From the NCBI GenBank assembly GCA_946699065.1, contig CAMPDV010002175.1:1-64000 (forward strand): a stretch of 64,000 bases of DNA, written 5' to 3'. Below the pieces are notes generated by a model that worked only from the letters and a program-made list of their open reading frames with translations, had not been told where the DNA came from and searched no databases. Of the stretch, positions 24,057 through 36,955 are shown one piece after another (the first letter of the stretch is position 1; every line of letters begins with the position of its first letter). The translations under genes and the position numbers were made by a program. This stretch comes from Loxodes magnus (taxonomy: Eukaryota; Ciliophora; Karyorelictea; Loxodida; Loxodidae).

Positions 24057-27000
24057 ATGTCTATTCTTATTATTTGGCTGTTGCTTTCACTTTCTTAAGC
24101 TTAATGAAGATTATTCCCTGAGAGTTCTACTCCTCCGACAAGACGCTTCTTATTTTATGGAGCATATAGTTAGAAGTAAAACTTTATTTTAATTTCTATG
24201 GGAAAGGGGGGATAAAAGCGTAATTTTCAATGATGTTTGAATGTTTGATTTAACAAAAAGCAAATGAAGTTAAATGCCAGTATCAAGTTAAGTAAATCCT
24301 GAGCCTAGATTTTAAGGTACTTCATAATGAGTAGAAGATTAAGAAATAATGATTATATTTGGAGGATAATCAGCATATGGCATTCATAACGATTTATGAT
24401 CCTTCTCTACGCAAAATTATGAATGATAGCAAATTATTACTTACGGTAAAAAACCTTTACCCAGATCAGGACATACTTCAGATTTAGTATAGCAGGAAGA
24501 TGGAAGCTATCTCCTATATATCTTTGGAGGAAGCATATGAGATTTATATGTTAACGATGTTTGAGTCTATAATTCTAGGCTGAATGAATGAATAGAACTA
24601 AATACCACTGGAAGCCCTCCAATAGAATAAAATGAAGCTCCAATTTTTTATGATGATAACTAACTGATTGTCTTAGGTTCAGGAGCGTGAAATGATGAAA
24701 ATATTTACTTTTTAAATTTAACAACCTTAGTTTGAAGAAAAATAGAATTGAATTAATTGCCTCAATTACAATACTTAACTTCTAAATGTTTAAATTAAAA
24801 GAAAAAAAAGATATACAGAGTTTCAGGATGATCTGATACTTTATTGGATGATGTCGGAGAACTGTGAGAACTTGACTACTCGAATCACGACAGTCTTATC
24901 TGAAAGCTATTAGATGTTTAAAATTGAGATTATTTCAGAAGAGATTCATCTTTCACAGAATGCAGCAATAATAAAATATGAATGATAGGAGGTTGATCTT
25001 TTGCAGGCATAAAAAATGATGTAGTTTATTTAGACTTGTAAAAACCAAAATTAGAGTGAGAAATAATCTAGAATAGTATCGATTTTCCCGAACCTGTGCA
25101 CTTTCACACAATGAATGTAATCTCTGGAAGTGCCTATGTGTTTGGAGGTATAAACTCAGAATAATAGTTACTTAACAATATTTGGAAGCTAGATTTAGAA
25201 AATTGGATGTGGTAGTAAGTCCAAGTGTTTGGATCCTTACCGCAGGCAAGATTCGGGCATATCGCTACTCAGAATGGAAACTTTTTGACAATATGAGGGG
25301 GTTAAGGATAGTCAGCAATGTTAAATGATATGTACAAGTACGACACAATTAGTAGAACGTGAGAATTAGTCTCATAAAAAAACCCTCCAACTCCAAGAAA
25401 ATTTGCCTGTGGTACAATGGTTGGAAAATATTTCTACATGTTTGGTGGATAAACCTTTTCAGGAGAAATCAACCAACTATGACAATTGGACTTAGGATCC
25501 AATATATGACTGCATCTCAACAAAGATTAAGATTATCCTAGAAAAATAATACATTGCAGCCTTTATGAGTATGAAAATGTTCTATACATTTCACTAGGCA
25601 CTAATTTACAGGATTCTGATAATCCATATATTTATACTTACGATCTCTAAACATTCCAATTTCGAGAAGATTGAGTAGTATCAGAGAATCGTGGAATAAA
25701 TGCATTTAGTGCAGTTGATAATTTTATGGCCATTTATGGAGGATTACACCGAGGATTATAATCTTTAAATGATATGATCCTAATAGATTTAAAACAGCGA
25801 AAAGAAAATTAAGTAATCGAAGCTAGTGATAAAATGAATCCAGTTTGGGGTCATGCCATGATTTATTATAAGAGAATGCTAATGTACTTTGGCGGAGTTT
25901 TTGTCCGAGGAGGTTATAGTATAACCAAAAAATCCATAAACTAATTTTGAATTTACAGTATTCCTCGAAACTGTAGTCCTAACTTAACTTTATGTGGATG
26001 GCCTTGTAGCTATGGAACTTATGAAGATTAAAATGGAGAATGTTAGCTTTGTCCTCGTGGTACTTATACAAAATAAAGTAATAAATGCAATAAATGTCCT
26101 AAAGGAATGGAGTAACCTATTCTAGGAGCTTCTTCTGAAAGATAGTGCTAACCTTGTGCAAATGGATTCTATAATGATAAAGAAGGAGCTGAATTTTGTA
26201 TAGAATGTCCAAACTATTTAGAGTGTCCTATTGGATCTACTCTTCCAATCAATAGCTAGAAATAAAAAGAGGAATAATCAAAATAACCTTAAAGTTATTA
26301 AGGTAAAGCTGATGAAGTTTAGCATTATAACTACTATATAATTATAGTACTAGTCCTAATAATTATCTTCATAAATTTTCTGTTTTTAATCAAGAAAGAG
26401 TCTCGAAAAAAAATAAAAGTGATTGATATGTATGATAAAAGTCACAACTATGTTTTTGGGTAGTTTATGAAACTAAAAAAACTTCTATAGGTGGACTCTT
26501 TTCGACCTTTTTGGTGTGCTAGCAATTGCATTTGTATTAAATAACTTAATAAGTTTTACTCTTGATAATATTGTAGAAAGTAAAGCTCTCATTCCCTATC
26601 TTATTTTAAAAGAAAGTTACCCTACAATTAAGTCAAATCTATAATTTATAGTAAAATTCGAATCTTATAGTGGATAGTGCTAAACTGAGAAACAATAAGA
26701 ATACTCAGAATGCCATAAAGACATCAGTTTCGAGTGAAGTGGAATAACATCAGTTAGTGACGATATGGAAGGAGCTTAGTTTCAATGCTAAATGGTAAAT
26801 AGAAACTGCTATGTAAAAAAAACATGCAAGAAGTGTGAAATAAATGAACTTTCATACATCTAATTCAATCTAAAGGAAGAAAGATCTTATGCCTCATCTG
26901 TTTAGTTTAATGTTACTACAACTTCCTCTATTCCTAAAGAAGTTTCAAGCATAAATATTACTATTAATCCTGATAAAGAAATGGTATTCAGAGGACCAGA

Positions 27001-27787
27001 ACCAACCATACTTGAGATTCTAACAATAGCTTCTGCTTTCGAATCAAATAATCCAAATGAATTAGCACATAATGGAGACACAGGATATCATGTGATGAGT
27101 ACAGGATACATAAGTAAAGGAACTTAGTATACAAATTATGAAATGCAGTTTACTTCCGATTTATATGCAAGAATAAACTTTAAGCCAAGTGAAAGTTCAT
27201 TAATGACTCGATAAATTCTAAAAACTTCCTGAGTTAACTTGCTCACAACAATTATAGGATCAATTTTTGGGTTAATGAGTGTTTTAGGAAAATCGATGAG
27301 CTTCATAGAGAAGTTGAAAGGTAGAATAAAGAATTCTTTAAAAAAGAAATAAAAAGAGGGTGATTAAAAGACCTTAATAAACAAATTAAATAAATGGAAA
27401 GAGTAATATTAGTTAATTCCTATATTTAAGACTTAAACTAGAAAAGTATTTTCAATATAAAAAGCTAGGCAAAAACTCAAATAAAGAATAAAAATTTCAT
27501 AGATTGCTTAATCATTTTCTCTCGAGGAATTATATGAGGATTATCCAGAAAGGATTTCTCCACTTTCATCAAACCTAAACCTCTTAAAGTAGCAAAATAA
27601 AGAATAAGCATTAAAGAATCAAAGTGGCTATATTAGCTTATTAAATATCCAGAAAGATTCTTTAGTTATTCCTTCAGCTATTGATGAAAGTAGGTAAAAT
27701 GTAATGTAAACAAAAGAAATTCAAGTTTATACTCAAGAATATGAGAATTAGTCTAAATGCTAGTTTGGAATAGATGAAAAATGCTGA
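24057..27787 (+). CDS. Kelch-repeat, Cys-rich multi-pass membrane protein
   Basis: ATG 24057 opens a signal peptide (MSILIIWLLLSLSQAQ). About nine kelch-like blades follow, with repeated GG, NDVW and W motifs (NDVWMFDL, IIFGGQS, YIFGGSIWD). A Cys-rich GCC2/GCC3-like segment at ~640-735 includes CPRGTY and CPKGM. A TM segment sits at ~760-780, a second hydrophobic segment (TLFDLFGVLAIAFVLNN) at ~803-823, then an ectodomain-like region with paired Cys, a last TM at ~1050 (LLTTIIGSIFGLMSVL) and a basic, Gln-rich tail. Stop is TGA 27785-27787. In-frame TGA codons encode the kelch Trp residues. Two corrections are needed: one surplus G in the run 24206-24211 and a 28-nt intron at 26463. With both, the length is 1233 residues. 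The likely role is a cell-surface receptor; ligand unknown. Its last ~40 codons recur at 49985. Confidence 0.88.
26463..26490 (+). other. Probable 28-nt GT-AG intron in the kelch gene
   Basis: The frame before this point (FG, codons to 26460) and after it (WTLFDLFGVLAIAF) differ by one base. Removing 26463-26490, which begins GT and ends AG, joins them exactly as TTT GGG TA|G TGG. A 31-nt version starting at 26460 also keeps the frame. The alternative is one surplus A in the A7 run at 26475-26481. Confidence 0.6.
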
Positions 27788-30700
27788 TTTAAATTTATAA
27801 AATAATTGATTTAATCATAATTGGTCTAAGTTAATAATTGACTTTTTTAAAATAAATAGCTTATCTATGTAATAAGCTGCTTTTTATCAAGTTAGTAATA
27901 AACTTCTAAATAAATATTTTCATTAAAATATAATAGCTTTTATCTATTCTTAGCCAATAGAAATTTTATAACTAAAGCTATTAAATAACTAATATTTCTA
28001 GAGGCTAGTAAATATAAGCTAAAGTTAAAATTCTTAGTTTTGAATGTTTTTAGTATATTTGATTGTCTGTTAATAATAATAGGACTATAATTATAACTAA
28101 TTGCATTGTATCTAATTTAAGATTAGCATCTAAGCTATAATTACTAATTATTAATTTAAATACTTTTAATTTATTAAACTTAAATTGTTTATCATAAATA
28201 CCTTAATTATGTTTACTCTAAAATAGTCAGTATTTCTTATATAAATAAGAAATAAGCTTCACCACATTTAATTTTAAAATAAGGGTATTTAGTTTAATAC
28301 ATTCTGTTAAAAGTACTAACTGAAGTCTGTTTTTCATAAATAACTAAAATAATAGTAAATGTAATAATCTATAATACCTTAGTAGCTTTAGCATGTGTAT
28401 ATCTATAAATTACTTCATTTTTAATACATTTACTCATGCTATTTTAGTTCCTTTATTTTATTTATCACGCAAAATATACCTAGAGATTTATTACTTGCAT
28501 AACACTAAATTTAGTTAAAATAACTTAGACACTACTTAAAGACTAAGAAAGATAAAAGTATAACTAATAAAGAAGTATTAAATGGTTTATAATACACTCT
28601 ATTAATTAAGATATTAGTTTAAATAAAAGCAAAATACCTTATAACTTAATATTACTAATTCTTAGCTATATCATTAGCTTACTTTTATTATATAAGCAAT
28701 ACTTAGAGTAACTTAAAAGCCTAGTAGCAATTCTCGTATATAGTTTAAGTTCTAAGAATCTCACTAGAGTGATATATTTATTTTATTAAATTTATATCTT
28801 AATTCAGCTAACAAACTTTAGTGATGCTGCTGTCTTTTCTCAATCTCTTAGAATCAAAAGTTAATTAAAGATAAAATTAATCTAGCTAAAATAATTTTAT
28901 TTGTGTCCTTTTTAAAGGCCAAGTTTTCTTTGAGTTGATACTTCTAAGTGAAATATGATAAATGAAGCTAAACTTTAAAATAAGATTATCATATATGTAA
29001 GCAAAGAAATATTGGTATGATTGAAGGAACTTATAAATTAAACAGGCTAATACACATTATTTATACTAAGGCTAATAAATCTTATATACCTTAAAAATAC
29101 TTTAATAGGAAAAATATAAAGTTATTACCTAAACTTTAGCAATTTAACTTTCATACAATTTTCATAAATAATCGCTCTAAAAAAAACAGAGCTAGCTTTA
29201 CAACTTATTTATTTCAAAAAATTAGGCTTTGATTGTAGCAGGAGAATCAATTAACAATCTAGCATCTTAAATACTCATAAAGAGTGTAGACAGTACATTT
29301 ATAAACTATTAAGAGCTTAAATAATTTTGATTGGTATTAAGATAAAATTCTCTATATCTTCTAAAATATTCCTATTTAAACTTTATCAAATTAATAAGAT
29401 TCTACATTAATAAATTATCTATTCATTCTAATTATTAGTTTTGAGATCCATTACTCAAGTATAAAAATAACTAAAGACTAAATTTTAAAAGAAATAGCTG
29501 TTTTTTTGAAATGGACAGAGCAGAAGTTATATCATAGAAAAATAATAATAAAAGTATCTTGGAAATAATTATCTTTTTGGGAAATAAATAAAGAATTAAA
29601 GCCATCATTTAAATTATTTGGCTATATTTAATTAATAAGTTCTATATCAAATTGTATAAATTATCTAAGCAGCTTAAAATATGAAATAATCTACTAGCAA
29701 AAATAAAATATAAGAAACTAGTTAAATTATACTAACTAAATAATTTAGAAAACTATAAGGTAAATTGGAGCTATTATAAGCAAACTCTTCTTTATAAAGA
29801 GAAGAGATATTACCTTTAGATACTTATTATAAATAAAAGAGTGCTATTATTATTTATTTAAAATCCCTTTACTTAAAATATCATTACAAATAAATTTAAA
29901 GGAATTTTAAAATTATTAATAGACTAGTTATTCATATTTAAATAAGCTAAAAGTATAAATTCATAATGAAATCCAAAGGTTAATTATTTAATATGGATAT
30001 TAAAGCTTATTATTCTTTAATGCTTTCCTAAGAGAAGCAAAGCTAAATTAAATTATGAAAAAGTAGGAAGCTTAATTTAGATGTGGTAATAGTTAAGAAA
30101 TTAAAATTTAGATAAGCAGAGCAAAATAAATAAATTACATATCTAAGCAAATGCTCTGTTTAGAGCTTTAAGGAATTTTAAATAAGTATAAGCTATTAAA
30201 TAATTAATTTGCTCATTAAAGATTTAACGAAAAATAAATTTATATTTATTTCCTTTATCTAGTTCTTATATAAATCTAAAGATGCTATTTTAGATAGATG
30301 TAATAATTTTAAATAATTTAAACAAAAATAAAAATAAATTCAACAATACATGCAAATATTTAATTTAAAATAAAACCTTAGGTATAATAATTAGAATCCT
30401 TAGAAACATAGAACCATGTTTTAAAAATTTTTAATAATGAAAGATATCTAGAAAATTGTATTCCCTAAAAAATAAAATTTATAAGATTTTAACAAAAAAG
30501 AAAATCTAATTCACATTCCAAAAGTATAAACTAATAATTTTTTTTACTATGGCTTTAATAAATTTTTCCATAAATTATCTTCCAAATGAACATCTAGCTT
30601 TTATGGATTGCTTTCTTTTAATTGACTATATTATTCAATACGAATCACAGTTATTTTTAATTTTGTTCATATTAACTATCTTTCAATTATAGATCATTAT

Positions 30701-30999
30701 TTTAAAAAGATTTATGATTTTAGTTTCTTAGAATTATCGTAAACTTTTTTTATTTTTTCTTATTTCATGTAAGGCTCCTTCCTTTTATAAGCAATATAAA
30801 GGAAAATAAAGAACTCAATTAGCAAGTCAAAAAATTACCTTGAAGGATTTCTTAAAATTTAGTTAATGAATTTTAATACTCTTGCAGCTTATTTAAATTT
30901 GATTTATGTGTTTTTCAAAAGACTTATGCTTAAATTTAGTAGATATTTATAATTTATCAAATAAATATTAAATAAATATTAAAAAGGATTTATAAAAAA
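27788..30999. other. AT-rich intergenic stretch, diverged duplicate of 50107-53896
   Basis: No gene is recognised. The stretch aligns by eye, with many indels and perhaps two-thirds identity, to the region after the second kelch tail. Matching landmarks include the GATTAGCATCTA segment, AGTGATATATTTATTTTATT, and AATACTCAT followed by GTAGACAGTAC. Being duplicated but indel-rich suggests it is not protein-coding. Confidence 0.65.
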
Positions 31000-31577
31000 G
31001 ATGCAAACGGCTAATAATATATGATAATTATTACAAGTAATAGAAAACTATAAAAATAAAAAGATAAAAGAAAATGAAAACTTATTAATCACATTGATTG
31101 ATGTAGAAAAATTTTCGATTCAATAAATCGTGAATTTTTATTTGATCAGATGAAAAGATTAAATATTTCGTAAAATATAATCGATATAATAAAAGATATT
31201 TATTAGAAAGTATAAATACACTTCTATCTTAATGAAGAAATAACAAGAAAAATTCGGTAAGTAAATGGAGTTTTACAAGCAGTTCAAGTGGACCTTTATT
31301 AGCAATAATATACTATGATATAGTATTAAGAAATTTAGATAAATATGAAAATCTAGGTCATAAAATTCAAAAAATTTATCATGCTAAACTTGCTTGAGCA
31401 GATGATTTAGTACTAATATCAAATAACCAAAAAATATGTAAATTTTATTAAACGAAACTGAAAAAATTTTTAAATTAATAAGACTTAATATCAACACGGA
31501 TAAATATATAAATACTCAAGAATAAAAACGCAAAGAACAAAGAGATTGAACTTTTCTATTAGGAAAAAAAATTTAAT
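31000..31577 (+). pseudogene. LINE-B-type reverse transcriptase scrap
   Basis: Plus-strand reading gives LIDVEKIFDSINREFLFD (31090-31145), then NGVLQ, a one-base loss, SSGPLLAIIYYDIVLRNL (31283-31335), and the catalytic AWADDLVLIS (~31390-31420). The motifs match LINE-B at 7547-10835 (FIYVEKMFDSI, GVMQGSSYGP, DIV) better than LINE-A. Both ends are cut: the 3' end abuts the start of LINE-A homology at 31578. It is not present before LINE-A copy 2. Confidence 0.8.
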
Positions 31578-34500
31578 AGAAATAATAGAACGAATAATAG
31601 AAAAAAAAATAGCAATATACCCATGATTGGTCGGACTTTACTAAAAGGAGGAGCACAAAATAAGAAAGGAATGTGGTAAAAAAAGTAAACAACCTAAGTA
31701 ATAATTTAACAAAATAATGAACAACTCATTTCAGCCAACGTCCCTGAAGAATAAATGTAAAGGGTCTAATAAAATGCCTATGATGATTTATCAGAAATGG
31801 TGGCCGCAATTTACTTTAACCATTACTTGGAAAACACTGATTTAGTAGAGAAAAAGGCCAAAGACTAAGAAGTTATACAAGTGCTTAGAAATCAAATATG
31901 GAAGGAGTACGGACAAGCAGTGGCGAAGTTCATAGTGAAATAAAACGGAATTGTATACTTGGTATTTAACAATGAAAAAAGATACTAACATTTCACTTAA
32001 TTCAGGGAATGAACATTCAAAGGAGTTAGAATTCCTATCTAAGCTAGAAACTAATTGGAATATTTTGACATTCATAACTACCCAATTTACTTCATAATTA
32101 ACGAATACTCAAATATGAAGGAAGTAATGGAAATAATAAGATAATATGGAAAATCAAGAGGAGAGATATAGCATATATCCAAATACAACAATGCTAACAG
32201 GGAGCAGTGTAGTCTACCTAGATTTAAAGGATGTAGACGAAGCAAAGAGAATACCAGAAGTAATAGATTTGAATGGAAACAAAATGAGAATATAACACCT
32301 AGTAAATTTTATCTGTTGCCTATGTAAAGTGAAAGGGCACACAGACCAGCAATGCAGAAGGGTAGAAGCAGCAAAAAGGAAAAAGCTACATACAAGAGAA
32401 TTAGAGATGCTTGAAGGAGAAGTTATTTTAACAATAAACAAACCAGATTTTGAAGAAAATCAAGCAAATAAGAGGATAATTGGAGAAGAAGAATAAATGA
32501 TTATAGAGGAATCAAGGGAAGAAGAGAAGGAAATAAAATGAGGAGAATAGAAAAATAATTAAAACAACTAAACAATTAAATAATAAAAAGTTTTTTATGC
32601 TAAAAGAATAAATAAAAATTATTTTTCATCAAAATAGAATTGGACATATGTAAGACAGAGGGATAGAGAAATGTTCAAATAATTAAATAAAATAGAAAAC
32701 AATCAACTAAATAATAAGATATACCATAAAGAAAAATAAGGAAAAGGATAGGATAAGTGATGGTTAAAACGCTAAACCCTAACAGAAGAAATAAGAAATA
32801 AACATAATAGTATAATGGAGTATGTCAGGAAAAGCGTAAATAAAGAAAAAAAGCAAAAAGAAATAGAACAAACTCAAGAAGAAAAAGAATAAGATGCAAG
32901 ATAAAAGTGAGAAGAAAGAAGTAAATTGAAGCAAACTTCAATGAGAATGTACTATGCTAAGAAACTCAAAAACAAAAATGAACAATTATCCGACTTCAAC
33001 TAATAGGAAAAGGAAAAAGATTAGAATAGATAAGAAGAAGGAAAAGGTAGATAATAAGATGAAAAAGATAAAAAAGGGGAAAGAACTAATAAAGAAAATA
33101 ATATGGAAGCATAGAATGATAGATAAGAAGAAGAAAAGGTGGAGAAGGAAGATGAATAAAAAGAAGAATAAGGTGAAGAGGAAGTAGAGGGAATGAGTGT
33201 AAAAAAAGATTAAGAATAAGTCATAAAAATAGGGACAGCAAATGTTAGGGGAATAGGAAGTGCAAAAGAGGCACTAGCCAAATTCATGACTCAAAAAAGT
33301 ATCCACATAGTGGCAATATAAGAAATTTAGATTGAAGACTAAAAAGATATGTGTAATATAGCAGGATATAAAAACTTAATAAATGTGGGATCAAAAAAAG
33401 GAAAAGGAGTAGCATTCTATATTAGAAACGACATATGCAAGGAGATCAGAGAGATATAGAATGAAGTAAACCAAATGACGCTTTTTGGAGGAGCGAGAGT
33501 AATGATAATAGAAATAATGAAATAATTAGCAGTAATAAATGTCTACGCTCCTGTTGCAAATGACAACGAACATTATGAGCCTTTCTATAATTTAGTGAAT
33601 GAATTTAAACTATAAGCAATAGAAAAAGGACTTAATATAATGATAATAGGAGACTGAAATGCGCACATAGAAAAATGACCGCCAAAGAAAACAAACTCAG
33701 CAGGAAAGAGAATGACACAGTTTATGGAACAGAATAATTTAATATGCCTAGACCCAACTGAAATAGGTACCTTTATTCACTAAAACAATGAGTATAAAAT
33801 AGATTACTTTTTAATCGAAGAGAGAATGAGAGAAAAGGTGATAAAAAGTGATTTTTATTACTCATACGTAATAGGAGACCATAGGCCTGGCATTATATAG
33901 GTAAAGATGGGTAAAGAAGTAAGAAAGCCATAAAAGATAGCAAAAATAAAATACCTACTATTAAAGAAAAAAGAGATATAAGAAAAATTTGAAAGATTTA
34001 TACAAGAAAATCTCTAAGAAGAAGAAATTGATAACCTAAACGGCACATAGACTTATAAATGATGAAAGAAAAAGATATAAGAAGGAGTTTAAATGGTATG
34101 TGGAAAATTTAAAACATAAAACTTTAAGATATATAAATATTCAGAAACAAAAAAATAGTGTAATAAAATCTTTAGAAAATGCAGCAAACAATTAAAATAA
34201 AGGGTAAAGAACAGAGAACAAATAAATGAAAATAAATAAAACGAGAATCAAAGAGAATACCAAAGAGTAAGATAAGAATACATTTAATCAAGAAAAAAAG
34301 ATAAAAGAAACTAACTAAACCTATTTATGGACAATGTAAATAAAGGAAGTCTAACAGATATGTGGAAGAAACTAAAAAACTTACTTAATAGAAAAAATAA
34401 TTAACGAGTACCCTTATTAAAAGAAGATGTTAATACTTTCAGGGATGAATGATAGAAACTGTATGAAGATGGCGATAATACATTACCAACTAAATTCTTA

Positions 34501-36872
34501 AACAAGAGATAAATAGTGGTAAACGAATATGAAGTTTGAGAAATCATCAACTAATTGGCGAAATGAAAAACAGCAGGACCTGATGAAATACAAGTAGGTA
34601 CAATATTAGCAGGCGGGAAAAAACTAGCAGAAGTAACATGTAAAATGATAGTTAAGATGATTTAAGAGGGAGTAATACCTTAAGAGATGAAATAATAATA
34701 CATAATATTAATATACAAAAAAGGAGGACAGATGAACCCGATGAATTATAGACCAATCTCTTTACTGAATCATGCTTTAAAAATAGTAGATGCATGAATT
34801 TTCTAGCAACTATAAGGATATCTGCATAATGATGAAAGCGAATATTAATATGGCTTTAAAAAAGGAAAATCATGCTCACTATAAATTTTCAACCTAAGAA
34901 CAGTATAGGAATGATCAATACGGAACAAAAAAGATTTTTTCGTAATATTCGTTGATATTAAAAAGCGTACGACTCGGTGCAAAGAAAAGATATATGATAA
35001 ATCCTAAACGATCTAAAAGTACCGGAATAGATAATTAAACTCCTAGCAAACTTCTACTGTGAAGAAGAAATTAAACTTAAAATCAATGAACAAATAGAAA
35101 TCATTCGCGACAAATAAAGGACTAAAACAGGGAAGCATAACGTCGCCAAGACTATTTAACTTAATAATAGCAAGACTCCTCCATAGCTTGGAAGATTAAA
35201 AGCTAGAAATTACGATAGACTTTAAAAACGAAGAGGGATGAACACAAGAAATATATGCAGGATGTTTTGCATATGCAGATGACCTAGCCTTAATAAGTGA
35301 ATGAGAATAATTAGAGGAAGTAATCAAAAATTTAACCTCATGAGGAGAAAAATACAAACTGGAAATTGCAGATAAAACAAAATGAATGATATGAAAAGCA
35401 GCAGAAAATAGAAACTGAGAAAATATAGGCAATACTATTGAGGTGGGAAATTTAAGAATCGAAAGAGTAACGTCCTTTTAGTACTTAGGACATATAATAG
35501 AAGAGACCATCAGCTTTGAAAAACACATGGAGAATAGACTAGAAGCAGCATAAAAGATGTAAACATGAATACTGGGTAAAATAACAATGAATAAGGGATT
35601 AACACCATATAATGCAGGAATAATGATAAAAACGTTCGTAAGCTCAGTATTCAGCTATGGGACAGAAGTTATCCCATATTGTGAATAATTTATAGGAAAA
35701 TAAGTGATGGAACAATTAGAAATAATATAGAGAAGATCTTTACGAGCAATCATAGATGCCCCTTTCTAAGTGTAAAATGAGATGCTAGAATACGAGTTAC
35801 AGTTTATGAAATTTAAACATTACCTATGGCAGAAAACGCTGAGATTAAGAGGCAGATTAATAGGTAACTAAGGAAAAACAGTAGATGGATTAATGTTCGA
35901 CCTAAGTAAAGAAGAGAACTTTATTTTTGAACAATACTGCACGACAATAAAATTAGAATTAAAAATTGAAGACAAAAATATATTTATAGATGATGGTAAT
36001 AATAATCAAAAAGGGAAGAAAAACATTAATCGGGCAATTTGAAAACATAGAGTATACGTAGAAGATAGAGAAAGAATGGAGTAAATGATAACAACTCTAC
36101 AGTATAGAAAAACATGATTTGATGAATATGTAGTAGGACCACCCAACTACCTGAGATACAATAGAAAAGAAGAAATATGCTACATATTTAGAATAAGAAC
36201 GAGATGTAATGGGAGCCAGGATTGTTTAAAAGAAAGACACCTAGTAGTGACAAGCAAATGCCCTTTCCGTAATGATGCAAGAGAAAACGTAAGTCATATC
36301 ATAGAAAAATGCTAAGATTCCAAGAAAGTATATAAATATGTATTTGAAAGTTAAGAACAATAGGAGTAGAGAGACAAGGAATGAAACTATTTGATATAAT
36401 ATGAGGTACGGCAAAATTCGAAAAATTCATTAGAACCTAAGAAGAGTAAAAAAGAGCTAAAACTGACTTGATAATAAAAGATTATATCAAAAACATATTA
36501 GAAAAAAGAAAAAAAGGATACTTAGAAAAGAAAACCGAATGAAAAAAAGAAATAGGAAAATATTATAGAACAGGAAAAGGATAATTTTTATGAGTTTATA
36601 AAAGCTTGATTAAGAAGAAAAGAATTAGAAACGAAAATTAGCAAAGTATGTAAGAAAAAATAATGGACGTTTGTAACAAAGAATCAATAAAACGTAGATA
36701 GATAGAAGACAGAAGAACAAGAGATAATGAAGAAGAAGATATGGAACTAATAAGAGAAGAATTTTTATTACCTGAAGGCTTACTTGAAGAAATAGACATG
36801 TATTGAAACATTTATTAAAGAGGTGCGCACCAACGAGGTGCTACGCGCTCTATAATCAAATTTATTTATTTA
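31578..36872 (+). mobile_element. LINE-A non-LTR retrotransposon, copy 1
   Basis: One frame carries the whole order of domains. First comes an ORF1-like part with the CCHC knuckle CCLCKVKGHTDQQC (32314-32355) and a charged linker. An APE endonuclease follows (GTANVRG at 33232, VINVYAP, IIGDWNAH at 33645-33666, GDHRP at ~33880). Then reverse transcriptase: NYRPISLLN at 34745, FVDIKK at ~34948, AYADDLALI at 35269-35295. A C-terminal zinc motif lies at 36259-36312, with its second Cys changed to Arg. A lost A at ~34963 and two lost bases at ~35098 shift the frame through the RT core and then restore it. The 3' hairpin 36819-36851 is followed by a TTTA tail. Compared with copy 2 it lacks the first ~180 bp. 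Confidence 0.93.
36819..36851 (+). promoter_or_regulatory. Conserved 3' hairpin of LINE-A
   Basis: AGAG...CTCT outer arms around a perfect inner stem GCACC-AACGA-GGTGC, followed by ATAATCAAATTTATTTATTTAT. The same structure ends LINE-A copy 2 (59326-59358), SINE-2 (62146-62179) and the SINE-like copies at 18720 and 7164. The inner stem tolerates an A to G change opposite U. It is probably the RNA signal recognised by the LINE reverse transcriptase. Confidence 0.75.
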
Positions 36873-36955
36873 TATCTCCATTTTTTTATGAATGCTTCAA
36901 CTATTTTTAAAAATATGTAACAAAATAATATCTATTATCTTTATTAAAATTTTAT

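Noticed and set aside
26466..26482. Programmed ribosomal frameshift at the A7 run in the kelch gene
   Set aside because: A GT-AG segment that restores frame exactly is a simpler account. Without RNA data it cannot be excluded, but it is not favoured.
24057..27787. Mycoplasma or mitochondrial code (TGA = Trp only)
   Set aside because: TAA and TAG also occur in every coding frame, often several per ten codons.
32954..33187. Lys-rich standard-code ORF (and its twin at 55456-55692)
   Set aside because: It is the shifted frame of the LINE-A linker. The frame joining knuckle and endonuclease passes through it with TAA/TAG as Gln.
31842..35432. Minus-strand short ORFs inside LINE-A (and the copies at 54351-57934)
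   Set aside because: Antisense shadows of the LINE polyprotein, conserved between copies only because the element is duplicated.
31578..36872. LTR retrotransposon or virus-derived element
   Set aside because: APE endonuclease before RT, no integrase or protease, no terminal repeats, and a hairpin plus TTTA tail are LINE features.
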